A stretch of DNA of 64,000 bases, taken from positions 62,001 through 126,000 of the forward strand of contig NZ_JBJQOQ010000014.1 in assembly GCF_046036945.1 (NCBI RefSeq), in the 5' to 3' direction. The stretch is from Brevibacillus_C sp046036945. GTDB lineage: Bacteria > Bacillota > Bacilli > Brevibacillales > Brevibacillaceae. Below, one piece after another: positions 32,765 through 41,526 of the stretch. The notes under the pieces were generated by a model. The model had not been told where the DNA came from and ran no database searches. It was given only the letters and a program-made list of their open reading frames with translations. Position 1 is the first letter of the stretch. Every line of letters starts with the position of its first letter. The position numbers and the translations under genes are program-made.

Positions 32765-34105
32765 TTGGAGAAGAGAACGGGACTGCAAAGGCAGTTAAAG
32801 CTTTGGCATGTATTCGCCCTGGGTCTGTCACTGATGGTTCCCACCACTGTTTTTGATACCTATGGGATCGCCGCCGGCTCTACCGGCGGCCACGTCCCGA
32901 CTGCCTATCTGTTCAGCATGGCGGCCATTCTGTTCACGGTGCTGAGCTACGCCCACATGGTGAAGGTATTTCCGGGAGCTGGATCGGCATACACGTATGC
33001 CCAGCAGACATTTAACTCCAGTATCGGCTTCCTCGTCGGGTGGGCGGCGCTTTGCGACTACCTGTTTTTGCCGATGCTGTACGCTTTGACCGCAGAAATC
33101 TATTTGTCGTCTCTGTTTCCGGAAGTGCCGAGCTGGTGCTGGATTGTGCTTACCGTGCTGTTTTTCACCCTGGCCAATATCTTCCAGGTAAAGGTTACGG
33201 TCTCGTTCAATGCTGTTTTCGTCGTGTTTCAAGTATTGATCACGGTCGTGTTCATCGCTTTGCTGATTCGGGAGCTGCTGGGAGGCACGGCTGCCGGCTT
33301 TTCGCTGCAGCCGTTCTATTCCGCCAGTCTGAACTGGTCTGCTGTCCTGGCCGGTTCGGTGATCCTCTCCTACTCCTTTATCGGGTTCGACGCGCTCAGC
33401 ACGTTGTCGGAAGAAACCCTGGAACCGAGAAAGACCATACCCCGCGCCATGATCATCCAGACGTTGTTTTTGGGCGCGATGTACACCGCTGTCACCTATT
33501 TTATGCAGTCACTTTTTCCCGATGTATCGATTTTCAACGATCCGGAAGGGGCTTCTCCGGAGATCGCCCAGCGGATCGGCGGAATGCTGTTCGCGTCGGT
33601 CTTCGCGGCGATCACCGTCACAGGCAACATGGTGGGCGGGATTGCCGCCCAGCTGAGCACATCCCGTTTGCTCTATGCGATGGGGCGGGACAACGTCATT
33701 CCCAAAAAGCTGTTCGGGTATATTCATCCCCGTACCGGGGTACCTGTGTTCAACGTCATTCTCGCCGGACTGTTTTCGCTGTCGGCCAGCTTTTTCGACC
33801 TGGAAACTGCCATCTCCTTCTTCAGTTTTGGCGCCTATACGGCCTTCACTTTTGTCAATCTGTCCGTCATCGCCTATTTCATCGTTCAGAAAAAAATGCG
33901 TTCCTGGCGTGCGATTCTCTTTTACCTGGCCGGTCCGATGATCGCCATCAGCTTCATCGCCGTGCTTTGGACCCATATGAACGGGAAAGCGCTGGTGCTT
34001 GGCATTATCTGGAATGTATGCGGACTGGTGTATCTGCTTTATTTGACCAAGCTGTTCACCAGGCAGCCACCCCGCTTCCAATTTGAAGAGCATATCAATC
34101 AATGA
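32765..34105 (+). CDS. APC-family permease
   Basis: 446 aa, about 12 membrane helices, from TTG 32765 with GGAGGG upstream. The APC signature is visible in the first helices (LWHVFALGLSLMVPTTVFDTYG) and in SYSFIGFDALSTLSEETLEPRK. It is the third gene of the sigma-54 operon and so most likely imports the amine substrate of the oxygenase, although APC carriers usually take amino acids or amines of several kinds. Confidence 0.87.
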   Translation: MEKRTGLQRQLKLWHVFALGLSLMVPTTVFDTYGIAAGSTGGHVPTAYLFSMAAILFTVLSYAHMVKVFPGAGSAYTYAQQTFNSSIGFLVGWAALCDYLFLPMLYALTAEIYLSSLFPEVPSWCWIVLTVLFFTLANIFQVKVTVSFNAVFVVFQVLITVVFIALLIRELLGGTAAGFSLQPFYSASLNWSAVLAGSVILSYSFIGFDALSTLSEETLEPRKTIPRAMIIQTLFLGAMYTAVTYFMQSLFPDVSIFNDPEGASPEIAQRIGGMLFASVFAAITVTGNMVGGIAAQLSTSRLLYAMGRDNVIPKKLFGYIHPRTGVPVFNVILAGLFSLSASFFDLETAISFFSFGAYTAFTFVNLSVIAYFIVQKKMRSWRAILFYLAGPMIAISFIAVLWTHMNGKALVLGIIWNVCGLVYLLYLTKLFTRQPPRFQFEEHINQ

Positions 34106-34144
34106 AGAATTCGAAATTTAAAAATTATTCCCTTAAATTGCGTG

Positions 34145-34150
34145 TATAAT
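34145..34150 (+). promoter_or_regulatory. -10 box of a probable separate promoter for the acyl-CoA ligase
   Basis: Exact TATAAT in AT-rich DNA between the permease and the ligase; no good -35 is visible at the standard distance. Confidence 0.4.
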
Positions 34151-34187
34151 AGAGACAGAAAACTCGCTTGATGGGGGGATTGTGGGA

Positions 34188-35756
34188 ATGAGTGATTTGA
34201 ACCGGGCCAGAAGAAATACGCTTGGGGATATTTTGCGACGGAGCAGAGCGCGCTATCCGGACAAGACGGCGCTGAATTTTGAAGGAGAGGTCTTGTCCTA
34301 CCGGCAGTTGGACGATGCGGTTAACCAGGCGGCGAACGCGATCCTGGCCCAAGGACTGAAAAAAGGGGACCGTGCTGCCGTCCTCTCCCGCAACTCGCTC
34401 GATTTTGCCATTCTCAATTTCGCGTTGGCCAAGTCTGGTGTGATCATGGTGCCGATCAACTACATGCTCAATGTTGACGACGTGGCGTTTATTCTCAGCC
34501 ATGCAGATGTAAGCGCTCTCTTCGTCTCGCCGGAGTTCCAGCCGATCGCCGAGCAAGCCGTCCCCAAATCGGGCTGCACGCTGCGGCTGAAGTCGCTCAT
34601 TTCCAGACCTTCGGCACAAATCGGGGAGTGGGTTCCATTTCGCGAGCTGATCAGCGGGGCCGAGCTGGCGGAGCCGGAAGCGGAGCTTTGGGATGACGAC
34701 GTCGTTCACATCCTGTATACGAGCGGCACCGAGTCCAAGCCAAAAGGCGTCATGCTCACCCATAAAAACGTAATCAGCGAGTATGTCAGTACCATCATCG
34801 ACGGCGGCATGACGAGTGACGATGTGGCGATCCATGCGCTTCCCTTGTTTCACTCTGCCCAGCTGCACTGCTTTTTGGGGCCGTACATCTACCTCGGGGC
34901 CAGCGGCATCATCCTGGAACAAGCCGCGCCTGCGACGATCCTGGAGGCGATTGAGACGCATCGGGCAACACAGCTGTTCTGTCCGCCGACCGTCTGGATC
35001 GCCCTGCTGCGTTCCCCCGACTTCGACCGGCGCGATCTCTCCTCTCTGCAAAAATGCTACTACGGAGCGGCGATCATGCCCGTCGAGGTGCTGAGGGAAT
35101 GCAACCTGCGGCTGCCGTCAGCCCGCTTCTGGAATTTTTACGGGCAGACCGAGGTCGCTCCGCTGGCGACGGTACTCAAACCGGAAGACCAGATCAGAAA
35201 AGCGGGCTCGGCGGGAAAGCCCGGCCTGAATGTGGAGACCAGAATCGTCGATGACAACGGCGACGAGGTGCCCCGCGGCCAGATCGGCGAGATCGTGCAC
35301 CGCACAAGTCACGCCATGCTGGGCTACTACCGGGACGAGGAGAAGACGGCAGCGGCTTTTCACGGCGGATGGTTTCACAGCGGGGACTTGGGCATCATGG
35401 ATGAAGAAGGGTACATCACCGTCGTGGATCGCAAGAAAGACCTGATCAAATCAGGCGGGGAAAACGTCGCCAGCCGGGAAGTGGAAGAGTTGATCTATCA
35501 GCATCCGAAAGTATCGGAGGTGGCGGTGATCGGCGTCCCCCATCCCTACTGGATCGAAGCGGTTACCGCCGTAGTGGTGCCCAAATCAGGCGAATTGCTC
35601 GGACCGGAAGACATCCTGCTGTTTTGCAAGGAGCATTTGTCCTCGTTTAAATCTCCCAAGTACGTCGTCATCGCCGACAATCTGCCGCGCAATCCGAGCG
35701 GCAAAATTCTGAAACGGGAGCTTCGCGCGCAGTATCAATCGATTGCCGCAGATTGA
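34188..35756 (+). CDS. AMP-forming acyl-CoA ligase
   Basis: 522 aa from ATG 34188 (GGGGGG nine bases upstream; GTG 34182 is in the site). AMP-binding motifs: LYTSGTESKPKGVMLTHKN, NFYGQTEVAP, GWFHSGDLGIMDEEGYI, DRKKDLIKSGGENV, and the C-terminal catalytic Lys in PRNPSGKILKRELR. It activates a carboxylic acid as CoA thioester; chain length is unknown. It may belong functionally with the amine operon (for example as a ligase for the acid product) but has its own -10 box. Confidence 0.9.
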   Translation: MSDLNRARRNTLGDILRRSRARYPDKTALNFEGEVLSYRQLDDAVNQAANAILAQGLKKGDRAAVLSRNSLDFAILNFALAKSGVIMVPINYMLNVDDVAFILSHADVSALFVSPEFQPIAEQAVPKSGCTLRLKSLISRPSAQIGEWVPFRELISGAELAEPEAELWDDDVVHILYTSGTESKPKGVMLTHKNVISEYVSTIIDGGMTSDDVAIHALPLFHSAQLHCFLGPYIYLGASGIILEQAAPATILEAIETHRATQLFCPPTVWIALLRSPDFDRRDLSSLQKCYYGAAIMPVEVLRECNLRLPSARFWNFYGQTEVAPLATVLKPEDQIRKAGSAGKPGLNVETRIVDDNGDEVPRGQIGEIVHRTSHAMLGYYRDEEKTAAAFHGGWFHSGDLGIMDEEGYITVVDRKKDLIKSGGENVASREVEELIYQHPKVSEVAVIGVPHPYWIEAVTAVVVPKSGELLGPEDILLFCKEHLSSFKSPKYVVIADNLPRNPSGKILKRELRAQYQSIAAD

Positions 35757-35886
35757 GTATGAACACGTATCACGGCGGGGGAAGAACAAGACACCAGGTG
35801 ACAGAAAAACCTCCCGGTGCAGCGAAACAACGAGGAGTCAGCAAGGAACGCCACAGGAATATGGAAAATATATGGGAGGTAGAGAA

Positions 35887-36381
35887 ATGTCAACTAGCAA
35901 GGAAGTTTTGGTTACACAGATGTTCGCTTGCCATAATCAGGATGGATGGTTTGCTCCGTTGAATTTTGTCTTGCGAGGTGTTACAGAGGAACAGGCTGTC
36001 CAAGGAGGGAAAGGTTCTTCAAATTCCATTTATGGTATCGTTCGTCACCTTATCTTTTGGAATGAACGTTATCTAAAATGTTTTAACGAAGGCGATTTAC
36101 CACCGCTTGAAATAGTCACCAATTCTGAGACGTTTCAGGAGAGCGGGATGTCTGCAAGCTGGGATGAGCTGCAAATGAGATTGGACGACGTCCTTGCCCA
36201 ATGGGAACAAGCTATCATGAACTGCGATGATTCAAAATTGGACAGTCAAACCCACCCGGATCGAGACGTACCATGGTGGACGTTAATAGCCCACATAGCA
36301 CTCCATAACGCCTATCACATTGGCCAGATCGTCTACATTCGGAAGGAACGAGGTTCGTGGGAAACATGGGATGAAGAATGA
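35887..36381 (+). CDS. DinB/YfiT-family protein
   Basis: 164 aa from ATG 35887 with GGGAGGT upstream. The four-helix DinB fold with the three metal-ligand His positions: VRHLIFWNE and HIALHNAYHIGQIVYIRK. The family includes metal-dependent thiol transferases and damage-inducible proteins. Its DNA is more AT-rich than the ligase gene before it. No specific role can be given. Confidence 0.83.
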   Translation: MSTSKEVLVTQMFACHNQDGWFAPLNFVLRGVTEEQAVQGGKGSSNSIYGIVRHLIFWNERYLKCFNEGDLPPLEIVTNSETFQESGMSASWDELQMRLDDVLAQWEQAIMNCDDSKLDSQTHPDRDVPWWTLIAHIALHNAYHIGQIVYIRKERGSWETWDEE

Positions 36382-36387
36382 GTCTAT

Positions 36388-36420
36388 ACCCCCAGTCAGC
36401 AGCTGGGGGTTCATTTTTTT
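36388..36420 (+). terminator. intrinsic terminator after the DinB gene
   Basis: Arms ACCCCCAG and CTGGGGGT around TCAGCAG, then TCATTTTTTT. Confidence 0.85.
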
Positions 36421-36670
36421 GCGGCCCCGCATCGGACCATCTCCCTTGTGTCCAAGCCTACCATCCTTGTCTCTCCAGACAAAAGGCTTTCTATGGCATA
36501 TTCTCTGGTATGGAGCAACTGAAATACCGGCCACTCCGCATAAAAATCGGTCGTGTGGCAGGTAAACGTCAAATCATATATAATATTTCTAAGTTAATGA
36601 AACTTATCAAACTTACAGAATCGTGTTGATTTCTATTCATGTGGAAGATATTTAGGGAGGGTAACGCAAA

Positions 36671-37456
36671 ATGAAATTGTTAAATATCTCAGAGGCAGCC
36701 AAACTTCTTGGGATTTCAGCCAGCACGCTGCGCAGACTGGAACATGACGGCGTTGTGGAAGGATACGGATTGAGTGTGATTTATACACCGGGGGGGCAGC
36801 GCAGGTACATTTTAGACGAAATACAGCATCTGTATTCACAGCAGGGCTTCTCCGGACAAATCGGATTTGGCGGCAAACCGGCTGTGCTTGTTCGCGACAT
36901 GACTTTGGCTTTTACGGATCCGAATTCTAAATTATCCATCCAGTTAAACGGCCAGATTGAAGCGGTAACACAACTGGTTAAAACTGCTCTTGCCAATCAT
37001 TTTCCGGTTGTTTTCAGCAAGACCATCTACGACTCGGCAGATAAATTTTCACAGCTTTGGGGACAAAAATTTCCTTCCATACAGCTGCTTGACCGTAATA
37101 CGGCATGGGTGAAAATTCATCCTACATTAGATGAATTTACGTATGACATGGTTAACGCAACCACTTACATTAACGATTTTTACTGCTCACCGCTGGATGA
37201 GTTTCTGCAGCAAAGAGAAATCGATACGGTCATATTGGCTGGAACCACAACGAGCGGCAGCATCCGGGCAAATGCCGTGGAAGCCCTGCAGCGCGGGTAT
37301 CGTGTCATCATTCCAGAAGAAGCTGTCGGCGACCGTTCCGAATCGATTCAAAGAGCGACCCTTCTCGACTTGCATGCGCGTTACGCTGATGTCATGACGT
37401 TGGAAAAAGTGTTGAAATGCGTGAACGAAGCGGGATCACTAAGAAAATCGAAGTAA
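36671..37456 (+). CDS. MerR-like DNA-binding domain fused to an inactive isochorismatase domain: probable nic-operon regulator
   Basis: 261 aa; GGGAGGG precedes the ATG. Residues 3-55 are a MerR-type helix-turn-helix and wing (LNISEAAKLLGISASTLRRLE, YTPGGQRRYILDEI). Residues 59-255 align throughout with the NicF-like amidase encoded at 46826 in the same cluster (for example GFGGKPAVLVRDMTLAFTDP versus GIGNKPCFLVVDVIQGFTDP; TTTSGSIRA versus CTTSGCVRA; EEAVGDRS versus KDAVGDRS). The catalytic Asp is kept (Asp76), but the nucleophile Cys is Ser197 and the Lys pair is Thr164/165. The enzyme should be dead while the pocket remains, so a ligand-sensing role is the best reading. A TATAAT at 36579 may be its promoter. 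Confidence 0.82.
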   Translation: MKLLNISEAAKLLGISASTLRRLEHDGVVEGYGLSVIYTPGGQRRYILDEIQHLYSQQGFSGQIGFGGKPAVLVRDMTLAFTDPNSKLSIQLNGQIEAVTQLVKTALANHFPVVFSKTIYDSADKFSQLWGQKFPSIQLLDRNTAWVKIHPTLDEFTYDMVNATTYINDFYCSPLDEFLQQREIDTVILAGTTTSGSIRANAVEALQRGYRVIIPEEAVGDRSESIQRATLLDLHARYADVMTLEKVLKCVNEAGSLRKSK

Positions 37457-37801
37457 AGGTGTTTCACATCTTCCCCTGAAAGTGTGCCAAGCTGCCTGGG
37501 CTGCCGCCAAGACAAGGAATACCTTGGTCAATGCTACACCTGCATTGGTCAAACTCGGCGCATAGGCGGCTTTCTTGGAGGGGCGGGCATGTAGAGAACC
37601 AAATTGGTTTCGTGCTGCTGCTCCCGTGAGAGCGTGCTTCGGTTTCTCCCCTTGTTTTTCCCCCTTTTTTCCTACCCAGAGAATTCTCTCTCAGCCCAAA
37701 CTTGAAGGACAAATCTCCTTGCATCTGAATGCGATTCCCCGAACAGGTAACGCGATCTTCGTTGTTGCCGCGGCCAATGTTATGCTGACTTTTTCTATGA
37801 T

Positions 37802-37815
37802 CCCCCCCCCCCCCC
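37802..37815 (+). repeat. homopolymer tract of 14 C
   Basis: It lies 37 bases before the -35 box of the nic promoter. Such tracts slip in replication (and in sequencing). Confidence 0.8.
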
Positions 37816-37820
37816 GTTTT

Positions 37821-37876
37821 TAATAGGATTTCAAAATTTAGAATAGATTGCGTTGACAGACAATTCACAATAGATT
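37821..37876 (+). repeat. three imperfect direct repeats around the nic promoter
   Basis: TAATAGGATT (37821-37830), GAATAGATTG (37841-37850) and CAATAGATTA (37868-37877) share AATAG(G)ATT. Two flank the -35 box; they are candidate regulator contacts. Confidence 0.4.
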
Positions 37877-37881
37877 ATAAT
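37853..37881 (+). promoter_or_regulatory. consensus sigma-A promoter of the nic operon
   Basis: TTGACA (37853-37858), 17-base spacer, TATAAT (37876-37881): both hexamers are perfect. Such a strong promoter for a catabolic operon implies tight repression rather than activation. Confidence 0.85.
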
Positions 37882-38149
37882 CAGGAACGAAAAGATTAGT
37901 AAATTTGATCATGTTTGGTAACTTTCATTTCAACAAAATGTTTCAAATGATTGGAAAAGTTATGAAAAACCTCCTCAAATACCCGATTATACATCCGCTA
38001 AATATGGACATTTTTGGAATCGATAGTCGGGATTTGCAGCCAAATGTTGAAACAGGGGTGAGCGAATACTGCCAAATGGACTAGAACGAGCAATTTCAAT
38101 GGTTGGTTCCTTTTTTTAGCTTTATAAAAAAAACGGGGGGAGATAAGCG

Positions 38150-39388
38150 ATGAACAAGTCTTTTCGTGTCGGTATTATCGGTGGCGGTATTGGCGGGGTT
38201 GCTTTGGCGCGAGCCCTGTGGCAACGCGGCATTTCTTTTCGGTTGTTTGAACAGGCAGCGGAGTTCAGGGAAGTTGGCGCCGGTATCCAAATGACGCCGA
38301 ATGCTGTGAAGGTATTGAAATCACTCGGGCTAGCAGACGAAATGAAGCGGGTCGGTTTCTTGCCGGAAGCGATGGTGGGCCGCGGTTGGGAGACAGGCGA
38401 GGAGTTATTTCGGACTCCCTTAAAAGATACGTTTGTCCAACTTTTTGGTGCTCCGTACTATCACGTGCACCGCGCTGACCTGCACAGTATCTTGACAGAA
38501 GGATTACCGGAAGAGTGCATTACTTTTCATGTGAGATGTGTAGATGTCCAACTTAAGGGCGATAAGGCCGTTGCTGTATTTGACAATGGAGATGAATTCG
38601 AGGCTGACCTGATTGTCGGTGCGGACGGAATACGTTCTGCTGTCCGGGAAGGGTTGTGGGGCAAGGATGATCCGGCATTTACCGGGCATATGTGTTGGCG
38701 TGCGCTCGTTCCGGTCGACAAGCATCCGCTGCCTTTCGTTCTGCCGGCAGTAACCTTTTGGTTTGGTCCCAAAGCACATGTGGTCACCTATTACGTCAAG
38801 GGCGGTCAGGCAGTAAATATCGTTGCCTGCAAAGAGACAGATGAATGGGTGAAAGAGTCATGGACAGAGCCCAGTTCGACTGAAGAACTATTGAAGGCGT
38901 ACGATGGTTGGCATTCTGACTTGATTCGTCTGTTCGAACGCACAGACAATTCACAGGTTTTCAAGTGGGGATTGTATGACCGCAATCCAATGGAGCGCTG
39001 GTCCCAAGGTCATGCGACGCTCCTGGGTGACGCTGCCCATCCTATGCTTCCATACTTATCGCAGGGTGCCGCGATGGCGATAGAAGATGCTTATGTCCTC
39101 GCTGAAGCTCTTGTTCATTTTGGCGGGAACGTACCCCTGGCATTGGACGCGTACGAAGCAGAACGACGCAATCGCACCCGGGACGTACAGCTGCAATCCC
39201 GTGAAAGAGGCCGTACCTATCATCTGGAATCGCCTGAGGAACAACGGCAGCGGGATCTTGCTTTACGGGAGCGGCAGAGCCAAGATCCGAATGCGGTTGG
39301 CATCAGTGCCGAGTGGGTGTACGAGTACGACGCGACCACCTGCCGTCAGCGTTTTGGGGTATCTTCAGGCGTTAGCTTGAAGGAATAG
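38150..39388 (+). CDS. nicC: FAD monooxygenase, 6-hydroxynicotinate 3-monooxygenase-like
   Basis: 412 aa class A flavin monooxygenase. The FAD motif GIIGGGIGGVALA opens the protein, the DG motif is LIVGADGIRSAVR and the GD motif LLGDAAHPMLPYLSQGAAMAIEDA. GGGGGAGA precedes the ATG. This family includes salicylate hydroxylases and NicC, which hydroxylates and decarboxylates 6-hydroxynicotinate to 2,5-dihydroxypyridine. The dihydroxypyridine dioxygenase, deformylase, amidase and isomerase genes downstream decide for NicC. It is the first gene after the strong promoter. Confidence 0.82.
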   Translation: MNKSFRVGIIGGGIGGVALARALWQRGISFRLFEQAAEFREVGAGIQMTPNAVKVLKSLGLADEMKRVGFLPEAMVGRGWETGEELFRTPLKDTFVQLFGAPYYHVHRADLHSILTEGLPEECITFHVRCVDVQLKGDKAVAVFDNGDEFEADLIVGADGIRSAVREGLWGKDDPAFTGHMCWRALVPVDKHPLPFVLPAVTFWFGPKAHVVTYYVKGGQAVNIVACKETDEWVKESWTEPSSTEELLKAYDGWHSDLIRLFERTDNSQVFKWGLYDRNPMERWSQGHATLLGDAAHPMLPYLSQGAAMAIEDAYVLAEALVHFGGNVPLALDAYEAERRNRTRDVQLQSRERGRTYHLESPEEQRQRDLALRERQSQDPNAVGISAEWVYEYDATTCRQRFGVSSGVSLKE

Positions 39389-39442
39389 TAGGTTTGGTAA
39401 TTTTCGGTAAATTTTTTAAAGTTCGAAATAGGGGGGATCAGC

Positions 39443-40261
39443 TTGAACGATAAGGAGCTTTTCGGACAAATGTTAGTCAAAGGCCTTAACGCGGATATCC
39501 ATTTACTTACCAAAGGCGACAGCAACGGGGTACCGGTTCTTTTTCTTCCGGGCATTACAAGCTACAGTATGTCATTTTCGGAAATTCTAAAGCGGATGCC
39601 TGATCACTTCTACTGTTTGTCCATGGATATCCGCGGGCGCGGGAAATCCAGCTGGCCCAAACAGGGATACCGCATGCAGGATTACGTTGAGGATTTGCTC
39701 AATGTGGTGAATGCGTTAACGAGAAATCAGACGGCACCATTCCTTGTCGGCCATTCCATGGGGGCGAGAATTGCAGCCGGTTTTGGCAGCGCATACTCAT
39801 CTCTCATTTCCGGTATGGTGCTCATCGACCCCCCGGTTACCGGTCCGGGTCATCGACAAGTTTACCCCAATTCCCTCTCCATGTTTCTGGAACAAAAAGC
39901 CGCGGCAGACGAAGAGGAATGGGACAAATTTCGCGCCTTTTATCCGCACTTTACGGAAGAACAACGGAAGATACGAATTACCGAATACCTGAACGTAAGC
40001 AAGGAAGCGATCATCGAATCGTACAACAACTTTATCAAAGAACCTTTTCAGGTCCATGTAAAATTGACAACTTGTCCCATGCTGCTGTTAGCCGCTGAAC
40101 TTGGAGATACAATTCGTCCTGATGAACTTGCCGAGTTGAAGTCTCTCAATTCCCGTTTGCAGGCCGTTGTCGTGAACGGCGTTGGTCACATGGTATACAA
40201 GGAGGCACCTCAGGTAACAGCGGAATCTATCATCTCTTTCATCAGCGATCATCTGAAATAA
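39443..40261 (+). CDS. nicD: alpha/beta hydrolase, N-formylmaleamate deformylase-like
   Basis: 272 aa from TTG 39443 with GGGGGGAT upstream. Alpha/beta hydrolase fold: oxyanion region LFLPGITSYSMSF, MDIRGRGKSS, nucleophile elbow GHSMGARIA (Ser105) and catalytic His249 (GVGHMVYKEAP). GRGxSS followed by GHSMGAR is the pattern of NicD, which removes formate from N-formylmaleamate. Position between NicC and the NicX/NicE/NicF genes supports this. Confidence 0.8.
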   Translation: MNDKELFGQMLVKGLNADIHLLTKGDSNGVPVLFLPGITSYSMSFSEILKRMPDHFYCLSMDIRGRGKSSWPKQGYRMQDYVEDLLNVVNALTRNQTAPFLVGHSMGARIAAGFGSAYSSLISGMVLIDPPVTGPGHRQVYPNSLSMFLEQKAAADEEEWDKFRAFYPHFTEEQRKIRITEYLNVSKEAIIESYNNFIKEPFQVHVKLTTCPMLLLAAELGDTIRPDELAELKSLNSRLQAVVVNGVGHMVYKEAPQVTAESIISFISDHLK

Positions 40262-40339
40262 CGGTATGGTACGAAAAGCGGGTGAACGTATTTTTGTGGT
40301 GTCATATAGAAAAAGTCAGTCATAAAGGGGTTGGGATGA

Positions 40340-41515
40340 TTGAAAAAATTATTATCGATGTTGTCAGTGATGTCACTGCTTTCATTGATTCTGGCTGGCT
40401 GCGGAACGGACAATTCTGCAGCGTCGACGGGAAGTGGCGGAAATAGCGGAGGAACGTTGACTTTGGGTTATGTCGGCGGGCTGAGCGGGGCGACGGCCGC
40501 TTTCGGAAAACCGGCATTCGATGCGGTAAAATACGCTGTCGATGAAATCAACGAAAACGGTGGAATCCTTGGGCAGACAGTAAAACTGGTTTCGGAAGAC
40601 GACGAAGGGAATCCGTTTAAAGGACAGCAGGCGATCGACAAATTTGCCAACCGGGATATCAAGTTTGTGATCAGCGGATCGAGCAGCGCGGTTGCTTTGT
40701 CACAGGTAGCCAAAGTGAAGGAAAACAATATGATTGCCGTGTCGCCGATCGCGTCGGATCCGGGAGTCGTATCGGAAAATCCGCGATTCTTTGTGAATTT
40801 GGCCAACAATAACCAGTTTGGCTGGTCAGCCGCCTACTATGCCGCCAAAGAGATGGGCGTGAAAGAAGTGATCGCTTTTATCCGGGATGACGCTTTTGGT
40901 ACCAGTGTTTATAAAGCTTTCGAAGAAAAATCAGCGGAGTTGGGCATGAAAATTGTGAAAGAATTCAAGTATCCCGCTGACGCAAAAGACTTTAATTCAT
41001 ACATTAGCCAAGGCATCAGTTCAAACCCGAATGCCTACATATTTTTGACAGGCTATGCAGCGGACAGCGGATTGATCGCGAAACAGGCAAGAGCGCTGGG
41101 TTATGACAAACCGTTCATCGCCACAAACCCAATCTCCAGTCCACAGTATTACGAGATCGCCGGTGATGCGTCCAATAATACCATGATCAGTGCGGCCTAT
41201 ATATCCGACACCAATATTAGTGAAAAAACGAAAGCGTTTATCGAAGCATGGAAAAGTAAATTTAACATGGAGCCCAACGTTTATCAGGTGCATGGATACG
41301 ACTCCGTTTATATCCTGAAGACCGCGATCGAAAAAGTGGGATCTGCCGCCCCGGACGAAGTGCAAAAGGAACTCCTGAACATCAAAAACTATGAAGGAGC
41401 TTCAGGGCTCACATCCTTTAACGATGACGGTTCGGCAACCAAACCGATTTTCGTGGTGAATTGGGATAACGGACAGTTGAAATTGGAAAAAGTCCTTCAA
41501 GCCGGTTCGTATTAA
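40340..41515 (+). CDS. branched-chain-type ABC importer receptor lipoprotein
   Basis: 391 aa periplasmic-binding-protein fold type I (LivJ family) from TTG 40340. Lipoprotein signal with LAGC (Cys21), a Ser/Gly-rich linker, then LTLGYVGGLSGATAAFGKPAFDAVKYAVDEIN. LivJ-type receptors also serve aromatic acids. As it lies inside the pyridine operon it probably binds nicotinate, 6-hydroxynicotinate or a related pyridine acid. Confidence 0.88.
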   Translation: MKKLLSMLSVMSLLSLILAGCGTDNSAASTGSGGNSGGTLTLGYVGGLSGATAAFGKPAFDAVKYAVDEINENGGILGQTVKLVSEDDEGNPFKGQQAIDKFANRDIKFVISGSSSAVALSQVAKVKENNMIAVSPIASDPGVVSENPRFFVNLANNNQFGWSAAYYAAKEMGVKEVIAFIRDDAFGTSVYKAFEEKSAELGMKIVKEFKYPADAKDFNSYISQGISSNPNAYIFLTGYAADSGLIAKQARALGYDKPFIATNPISSPQYYEIAGDASNNTMISAAYISDTNISEKTKAFIEAWKSKFNMEPNVYQVHGYDSVYILKTAIEKVGSAAPDEVQKELLNIKNYEGASGLTSFNDDGSATKPIFVVNWDNGQLKLEKVLQAGSY

Positions 41516-41526
41516 GGAGGGTTACG

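Larger units (their letters stand above)
37457..38149 (+). other. 693-bp gene-free leader region of the nic operon
   Basis: No credible gene. Its left half (to about 37700) is mixed GC with stop codons in all frames and may be decayed DNA; I do not recognise it. A run of 14 C occupies 37802-37815. A consensus promoter follows at 37853-37881, then about 260 bases of AT-rich leader before the first enzyme gene. I see no riboswitch class that I know. Confidence 0.6.

Noticed and set aside
37464..37868. Leftward frame in the nic leader region
   Set aside because: It crosses the poly-C tract and the consensus promoter, has unlikely composition and no ribosome site; it may contain decayed sequence but no gene can be supported.
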